This document shows, one piece after another, positions 57,661-64,000 of a stretch of 64,000 bases of DNA. Under the pieces are notes generated by a model. It was not told where the DNA came from. It saw nothing but the letters and a program-made list of their open reading frames with translations, and made no database searches. This DNA comes from Ochotona curzoniae (taxonomy: Eukaryota; Chordata; Mammalia; Lagomorpha; Ochotonidae), in the NCBI RefSeq assembly GCF_017591425.1, contig NW_024465885.1, positions 36,526,501 to 36,590,500 of the forward strand. Reading direction: 5' to 3'. The position numbers were made by a program, and so were the translations under genes. The first letter of the stretch is position 1; each line of letters starts with the position of its first letter.

Positions 57661-59155
57661 TGGAAAAATATTCCTTCTCTACTCACAACAGGGGTCACCC
57701 CCTCCCAATGCAAGTATATGGCCTATTAAATGTGCATTCCATATACTCATTCCAGAGAAAGTGGCTGGCAATTACGCATGATCTCTGAAGTATAAAGCAT
57801 GTCTGCTGAAGAGGTCCAGTATATAGTCTAGAATCTTCAAAAGCAGCAGCTCTCAGGCACAGATGCATTTTCTATAAACTGCCCGAAACTCAGTCTCATG
57901 AGCCAGAAATTCATGGAAAATAATGTCTGTTTTGCTATTGTGGCACAATTCCTCTATGTTCTTTGAAAACCAGAGAATAAAATGGATTTTTTTGCTCATC
58001 AACAGAGTTGAAAAAAAAAAAAGAAAAACACCAAATAGAAGTTTGAATACTATAGTTTTGATGAATTGTTACTTTTGAATTTAAACTAAATTTCTTTATC
58101 ATAACCAGTAATCTTAGAAGTAAGCAAGGCTGCTAACTTTATTATCTTCTTGCTAATCATTTGTGTGTGCATATAAATAAAAGCTCTTATTAAAAATAAA
58201 TGCATCACTTTACAGTGTTTTGTTCTAAAGCCCACACACTAATATTGCCAAGCAGTTGTCTTATTTCTGCTTATCAAACTAATATAAGGACCCTAAATTA
58301 TGAAATCATGCTTGTATTCAATCAAACCAATCACTTAACTATAAATGATGAAAACTATGTTCAGATTTTAGAAAACATATTTCGAGAGAATTTTAGTGAC
58401 AGTTACAACAAAACCTCGCTTTTTAATGAATTACCAATGTGATCGCTGTTAAAGGCTTTAGATGCTCAACCTATTAACACATAAGCACATATCAATTATT
58501 TCAAATCCAGTCATTCTTTTCATGAACAAAGGCAGCAATTTTGATTAGAAGAATACTTAGAAGTTCATATAATTAAATTTTCTCTGTATAGGTAGATCAA
58601 TCACAAAATTATATAACCCAAAACCAAATTTCTGGACTGCCTGGGCCCTGCTTATTGTCATATTGATTATGTCACCTCTACATAATACAATAAGTTGAAT
58701 TACATAGAGCATCTTGAAAACCAATGAACATTTTCTGAGCATTGAGCTTTTAATTTTAATTATGCCTTGTTCATACCTGCCTGAACTTGATATACTTTTT
58801 TTACTGTCTTTCTGAATTTAAATTGATCCTACTGGATTTAAAAAAAAAAAAGCATCTCCTTGGCCCAAGTTAAGTTAAATGTTCATTTTCCTCACCTCAA
58901 GTCTTTTTTATGTTTTGGTTTTCAATAGTTACTTCAATTCTAATTGAATATTCTTGGAGATTATGTTGCAGGGCCATAGGAAAACTTCAGTTATTGTCTT
59001 ACATTAAAGAATTTCCATACAGACAGGGATAGTAAACAAATCCAAGGTATTGTAAGCAAGAATCCCCCCGTTACAGCCATCAAGAGAAGAAAATTCTGAG
59101 GAAGAAATCAACAGAAAAGCTGTTACCCTATTGCTTTAATTTAACATGAAATGAT
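57661..59155. other. AT-rich unique intergenic DNA
   Basis: 1.5 kb with no recognisable gene, RNA or repeat; A-runs at 58010-58023 and 58840-58852. Confidence 0.5.
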
Positions 59156-59159
59156 GTCA

Positions 59160-60299
59160 ATCCTAAAAGTAGTACCTGTAGATTGTACTATTGTTACACC
59201 CTGAAACAGCCTGTATCATGCACAATAAGCTAAGGTGCTGTAATCAATGAACCAATAATAAATGAGACAGACTACTTAGGGTCTACATCAAAGAACTGAA
59301 AAGCCTGATAAGCTTTAAATACCCTATGCTATTCCACAATGGATCGGGAGAGCAGAGAAATCTTCCACCTTAGAGTGTGTGAGGAAGATGTTAAGTAGAG
59401 TCTATCAAGATTGTAACAGATAATTTCAGACAGCAGACTCGAATCTGCATTAGACATTTGCAAAAACTGTAAAGACATAAAGTGGGATCCAAGAGCGATC
59501 CTGACAGCCTCTTAATAGGAGGTCATATGCACAGAGCAGGAGGGGATTCCAGAGTGGCACAAGAGAACAGGAGACTTGTATCCTAAACCTGCCTGAAGAC
59601 TCCCTTTATCTCCCCAAGGACTAGCAGTATGGGCATCAAGGACTACATCCCAACTCTCAAGGAGATCACAGGGGATTGTAGTGCCCTCGTAAGCTGAGAA
59701 CTCTGAGGTTAACTATTCCCTATCAGATATCCCACATGGGATGAAAGAAGCCCAGAACCCTCCTCACAGGATCTAATGTCATTGAAACAACAGCCAGGAG
59801 CCCAGAGCGGTCCTCAAACACAGAAGAACAGTAAACTTCCTTTGGGACTCAGGAGAGGAGCTTTCTCTGATCCTTACTTCCAGCTTTGGCCTCCCACCCT
59901 CTCTTGCAATGACCATCAGGGTCGCTCCGGAGCCCCCAAAATTAGATCAGATAGACAGAGACTAATAAGGAAAGCTTAGAACAGACAGGAAAAAGTCAGC
60001 TTGGACTCCCATACACCTTACTAGATAGGACACAAAGATCAGTTACTCCTCACCAAGGTATTGAAGATTTCTTTGCACACCCTGCTAAAACTGTTATGCT
60101 TTTCAGTCGTTAACAAATGGCTTGTTAAAGTTATAAGCCTGTTTGGACTATCCAAAAAATTGTGACGTTCAGTAAAAATCACACTTGGAAACTGTAAGCT
60201 ACTAAATATAAATACGAAAAAAGACACGAGACAGCTGGATAGTACCCTATAACCATTTTAAGGTTTATAGCAGCCAGTTATATATAAACTAAAATTGAG
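59160..60299 (+). mobile_element. Probable upstream part of an L1 3' UTR
   Basis: About 1.1 kb of moderate GC with no frame of note beyond 67 codons, leading without break into the recognised L1 tail at 60300. It does not match the DNA upstream of the tail at 45.86 kb, so it is either an older subfamily's longer UTR or an unrelated repeat. Confidence 0.4.
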
Positions 60300-60716
60300 A
60301 AGTCAATGATGTAGTTACAGGATGTGGTTAAGCACTTGCATTTTCTAACACATTGGTCACTCAATACCATGTCAAGTAACTTCATGGTGTTGTAAATTTT
60401 CATGTTTCTTCCTGTTATTGAATTTGTATAGTGGCTTTTCATTGGAGGGGATGATATTCTGCCAGCTCTACTTTTAGACCAAGGATGGTCTCCCAATGAA
60501 ACTGTTGAAATTATCTGGACAATAAGATGGCAGACTCTGCATGGTCCATGCCCACAATGAAGGAATTATGACTGGTTATGAACTTACTATTGTAAAAATA
60601 CGGAGGAATTCAATATGGGGGGAGGGCTTGACGAGAGGTTAAGGGAATCCCAGAGCCTATGGAACTGTGTCATAAAATGAGATAAATAGATAAATAAATA
60701 AATAAATAAATAAAAG
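60300..60716 (+). mobile_element. LINE-1 3' UTR with AAAT-expanded tail
   Basis: Aligns block by block with the complement of 45411-45790: 'gtcaatgatg', 'caataccatgtcaagtaacttcatggtgttgta', 'ggtctcccaatgaaac', 'attatctggacaataagatgg', 'ggaggaattcaatatggggggaggg' (polypurine tract 60600-60650), 'ggaatcccagagcctatggaactgtgtcataaaat'. It ends in an AAAT microsatellite at 60682-60716. Confidence 0.85.
60682..60716. repeat. AAAT/GATA tetranucleotide microsatellite
   Basis: Two GATA units followed by seven AAAT-type units in the L1 tail. Confidence 0.95.
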
Positions 60717-60844
60717 AATAGAAGGTTTGGTTATTGGGGGATTAACTTGTTTGTTACTCTAATATTTGTAATAATTTATTTTTTCTACTTGCCATTTGTT
60801 GTTATAGATACCTAATGGAGAGTTAAGTATGTGGAAAAAACAGT

Positions 60845-62285
60845 AGGTGCTGAAACCTAGCCCAGATTCTCCTATACCCACTCTGGCTTTCACAAGCACC
60901 AGCAAGTGTTGGAGTCTAGTCCAGTCTGGCATACCCCAAACCCAGTCCACACCCTTGCCAGGGATGCTGCAGCCATGTCCAGCCATGTCCAGCCTGCACA
61001 GTGGAAACTGTAACCCAATAGGGTCATTCCTCTTTGTATCGCTTCTCAGCCTTTTGGCTAAGATCAAGCATGTAGTTCCATGAGCAGGCCTGTTCCCAGT
61101 CACAGATCTTACATATGCTAGTGGTTGCTCTAGCAAAGCCCAATACAGCTCATGCTGCTCTTAGTCTTTGCCCCTTTTGGCCTTTGCCATCAATGCTATA
61201 GCCTGGCCTGGCGTGGTTGTCCCCAGTCCTAACTCTTGCTGATGGGAGCTGTCTAGTCTACCCCCATCCCTGACTATCAAGCACATAGTTAAGTACAAAA
61301 AACCTAGCCCAGCATGGCCTGCATCCTATCCTGGTTCCCACGCATGCCAGTGTGTGCACAATTTAACCTAGTCGTGCCTGGCTTGTCCCCCCTAGCCAGA
61401 CTCACTCCTGCTGATTAGTGAAGCAGCCCTATCTGGTCTGGCCCATAGCCAACCCTGACTTGCATGCTCAACAGCAGGAGTTACAGCATAGGAGGAGATT
61501 TCCTCAAGTTTCCACAACAGGTCCACCACCAGACATGAATCTCATGCATATCAGCAGGTGCTAGGGCCCTATCCAGCATAGTACACTCCCAAGTCTCAGG
61601 CTTTATGAGTGCTGGCAGATGCTGCACTGTCCCCCACACTCGGGTTTTGGATTCACCTGCAGGTGCTACATCTTGGGTCAACAGGCCAACTCTTAACCCC
61701 AGTACCCAGAAGTGTTGGTGAGTTCCATTTTCATGCCTAACCCTGCCTTTACCACCCCCAGCTCTTGCACAAACCAGTGGATACTACAGTTCCAGAGAGA
61801 TGAGTCCATGAATCCCCTTCATAATCAGCTCCTAGACTCTGTTCTGTTGCATTCTGGTTTGTGTCATGGCCCAGCCCAATATGGCCAGCACCCTGTCATG
61901 ACACGCTCAGGTACTGTGACCTGGTCCTGCCAGGCAGACCCCATCCCTAATTTTCATGTGCACCAGTGGGATATGAGTGATGCCAGCTAGCCCAGCCCAA
62001 GTTTCCCACATGGGCAGTGTCCTGATCTGACTCAGACATGTCCTCCAACCTCTTCCCACCAAATACCCGGACTCAGTCCCTTCAGTCACCTGCGATTGTA
62101 GTGGGTGGTCCATGGAAGTCCCCCAGAAGCCATTCCTCATCTGTGATGTACTTCCTCAGTGGTCCCACAACCCACCTATCCCAACACCCCCTCCAGAAAC
62201 AATTCACAGGCACCAGGTCCCTGGCTGTGGCAGTGACAGTTCCTGAAGCCTAAGTGTTATAGCATTGCGTACCACTTGCAAGCCC
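60845..62285. repeat. GC-rich degenerate repeat block C (same family as blocks A and B)
   Basis: About 1.4 kb with the same recurring phrases: 'accagcaagtgttggagtc' (60897), 'gctagtggttgctctagc' (61117), 'atcagcaggtgctagggcc' (61549), 'gctggcagatgctgcactg' (61611), 'ctgcaggtgctacatc' (61660). Carries a U2 snRNA fragment at 61038-61074. No frame is conserved between repeats. Confidence 0.7.
61038..61074 (+). pseudogene. U2 snRNA 5'-end fragment
   Basis: 61038-61068 matches nucleotides 1-31 of mammalian U2 snRNA with one change (G11 to A): it starts ATCGCTTCTC and continues through the stem-loop I region to 'gatcaag'. After a 2-base insertion, 'tgtagt' continues into the branch-site pairing region, then similarity stops. 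U2 pairs with the intron branch point in the spliceosome; this copy lacks the Sm site, the downstream stems and a promoter, so it is a 3'-truncated retro-copy. Confidence 0.85.
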
Positions 62286-62309
62286 AGGGTCTGCTCCAGA
62301 AACTTCTTA

Positions 62310-62425
62310 CCTTTATAATTATTTTTGCTTTTATGTTTATTTTGCCTGTGCTTTTGGTATCTTCCTTAAGAAATCTTTGTCTTGGCCTCTGTCTGGAAGA
62401 GTGTCACTGTGTTACTTTTGTTATA
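62310..62425 (-). mobile_element. Possible old LINE-1 fragment, minus strand
   Basis: 'tttgcctgtgcttttggtatcttccttaagaaatctttgtc' (62340-62380) resembles a phrase common in inverted old mammalian L1 copies (tttgcctgtgcttttgaggtc ... aagaaatc type). Confidence 0.4.
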
Positions 62426-62744
62426 TAAAAATAAGGGTTATTTGAGCACAGTATTTTGATACTAAGATCATCAAGATAGCTATTAGTGACTAATGTATAG
62501 GTAGTTTATACAGCATGTGTACACTGAGGCAATTTATATTATAGAAGGGTTGAAATGAGAGCACATAAGATTTCATCAAGACAGAATGGCACACATTTTG
62601 AAATATGTAAATTCATTATTTCTGGAACTTTTCACGTAATGTTTAGACCACAGTTAACCATGAGACATTAAAACCATGAGGAAACAATAGAGAAACATTA
62701 CATACTTAATTTTACTTAAAAGATACATTAATATGGCAGTCATT
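62426..62744. other. AT-rich unique intergenic DNA
   Basis: No gene, RNA or repeat recognised. Confidence 0.45.
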
Positions 62745-63088
62745 TGACCTAACACTTAAGATACATATATCCCATATATTGAAATACTTAAGTTCAATTT
62801 CTGTCTCCAGCTCTGAATTCCATCTTCCTACTAATGAGCATCTTGGGATACACTAGGTGATAACTCAAGTAGTCCTTGACACTCACATGGGAGACCTGGA
62901 TGAAGATCCTGACCCTTGCCTTGGCTGACCAGCACTAGTTACCACAGGCACTTGGGAACCAAAAAAAAATAGATGAAAATCTCTTCTCTTATATTTTTCT
63001 TGTTCCTCCCACCATCTCTCCCTCATACTCTCTCTCCTTTACTCACTCCTTGCTTCTCGAATGTAAAATAAAACTGCTTTAAAAAGAA
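62745..63088 (+). mobile_element. Old lagomorph SINE, plus strand
   Basis: 'gcagtcatttgacctaacacttaag' head, 'cttcctactaatgagcatcttgggat', 'gatgataact'-type segment, 'cacatgggagacctggatgaag', CT-rich 3' segment 62995-63055 and 'aatgtaaaataaaac'. Confidence 0.8.
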
Positions 63089-63089
63089 G

Positions 63090-64000
63090 TCTTCATGGCA
63101 AGAAGGCAGTATAGGGTGCATACAGATTTCAACTGATAGGAATCATCAGCCAGAGTGAATCACAGAGGGCACATTGTAGGAAATAATAGAGGACAGGCCA
63201 ACACCAGAGGGGTACCTGGAGACTCTAGGACACAGACAAGCAGCAGAGACAAAGAGCGCTCTTGCAGTGACCAGAAAACTCAGCAGTGGTTGGCAAACAG
63301 CAATCCAATCTCCACCAGCAGCCAGAGCTCCAGCCGCAGCCAGATAAAAAAAAGGAAGTTCACTGGGAGCTCAGGCGGTGAACACAAGCAAAGAGCTGAC
63401 TGGCCAGCTGGTTTGATTAATCTAAACACAAGCAGAGACACGGTAGCGGACTTCAAGGGGAGGTGCGGGAACAGGGTATATCTCACAGTCAAGACAGCCA
63501 TCAGGTGCCATTCTGTGTAGTGTGGAAAAGGCTGTAGAGTGATAACTTGTTTTAGGCTTGTTTCTGGCTAGGCATATTGCACTGACCACACAGGGAATCT
63601 AGTGCCATATTTGCATCCAGCAGGTTCCACTCAGTGTGTACAGGTGGCCCAAATACATAATGGCCAACAGGCCCAGAACTCTACCAGTGCTGTATCAGGC
63701 AACCATTTTGTGTAATGTGGCAAAGGCTGAGGGACTGGAGCTACAAAAGTAAACTGAGCATGCACAAAACCAGGAGCAATTAGGCACTGTTTGTGCATGG
63801 TGGCAAAGGCTGTGTGATTGGATGGACAACAATGAGCTATGCATGTACTGAGTTAGCAGTAAAATTACTTACAGTTCAGCACATTGCACTGGCCCCCCAG
63901 AGAAAAGAGTTCCAAAAAGGCATTCTAACAGGTTCCACCAAAAATAGGTCTGGGTGTGGGACTGGCAGGACAGTAAGCTACCCATGAGCTAAGCTAGAGT
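63090..64000 (+). mobile_element. L1 5'-UTR-like region with internal repeats, runs off the window
   Basis: Starts near 'catggcaagaaggcag' (63094), which resembles L1 5' starts, followed by moderately GC-rich sequence with many CAGC/GGCA words. A phrase is repeated with variation: 'gccattctgtgtagtgtggaaaaggctg' (63507), 'accattttgtgtaatgtggcaaaggctg' (63702), 'actgtttgtgcatggtggcaaaggctg' (63786). A 121-residue frame at 63155-63520 has a low-complexity Ser/Gln/Arg composition and no domain I recognise. If this is an L1 5' UTR, ORF1 should lie beyond the right edge. Confidence 0.45.

Noticed and set aside
60759..61136. 125-residue minus-strand frame over repeat block C
   Set aside because: It crosses the U2 fragment and repeat units and has no recognisable protein similarity.
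63155..63520. 121-residue plus-strand open frame
   Set aside because: Ser/Gln/Arg-rich low complexity, overlapping frame on the other strand, no domain. Explained by an L1 5'-UTR-like region.

Overview
The window looks like intergenic DNA from a lagomorph, most likely a pika (Ochotona) rather than a rabbit. The evidence is the dominant repeat: about thirty copies, from near-intact to heavily decayed, of a tRNA-derived C-type SINE that I know only from lagomorphs. The youngest copies carry diagnostic sequence that I associate with pika rather than rabbit subfamilies. That assignment comes from memory of the families, not from a search. Unique DNA is AT-rich and there is no bacterial or phage signal. 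I find no credible protein-coding gene, exon or intact host RNA gene. The only protein similarity I can defend is LINE-1 ORF2.

Layout. 1-8 kb: AT-rich unique DNA with six SINEs of different ages, one L1 3' end and a TATACA microsatellite. 8-18 kb: a GATA microsatellite, a 1-kb-spaced direct repeat, old LTR-like remnants, six more SINEs (one 5'-truncated copy sits inside an older L1 tail), a further L1 tail and an ORF2 scrap. 18.4-22.5 kb: a GC-rich block of degenerate short repeats that is itself a ~2.15-kb unit repeated two and a fraction times. 22.5-25 kb: a SINE and a second, smaller block of the same repeat. 25-38 kb: old SINEs, two MaLR-like LTR remnants, microsatellites, an L1 with an inverted 5' part and a perfect 152-bp tandem duplication, and the longest repeat-poor stretch (34.9-38.1 kb). 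38-50 kb: L1 fragments, including the best ORF2 C-terminus (45.4-46.5 kb, minus strand), and a nested SINE pair (48.8-49.45 kb). 50-60 kb: decayed SINEs, L1 tails and AT-rich unique DNA. 60-64 kb: an L1 3' UTR, a third GC-rich block containing a 5' fragment of U2 snRNA, and an L1 5'-UTR-like region running off the end.

No genes act together here. The content is the product of retrotransposition: L1 supplies the machinery, and SINEs with internal RNA polymerase III promoters and target-site duplications are its parasites. The L1 3' UTR identification rests on the window itself: the tail directly behind the ORF2 C-terminus at 45.4-46.5 kb aligns with five other tails, which share its G-rich polypurine tract and A-rich end. 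The least explained component is the GC-rich repeat family at 18.4-22.25, 23.66-24.6 and 60.84-62.28 kb. Boundaries of old repeats are approximate because they were read by eye.
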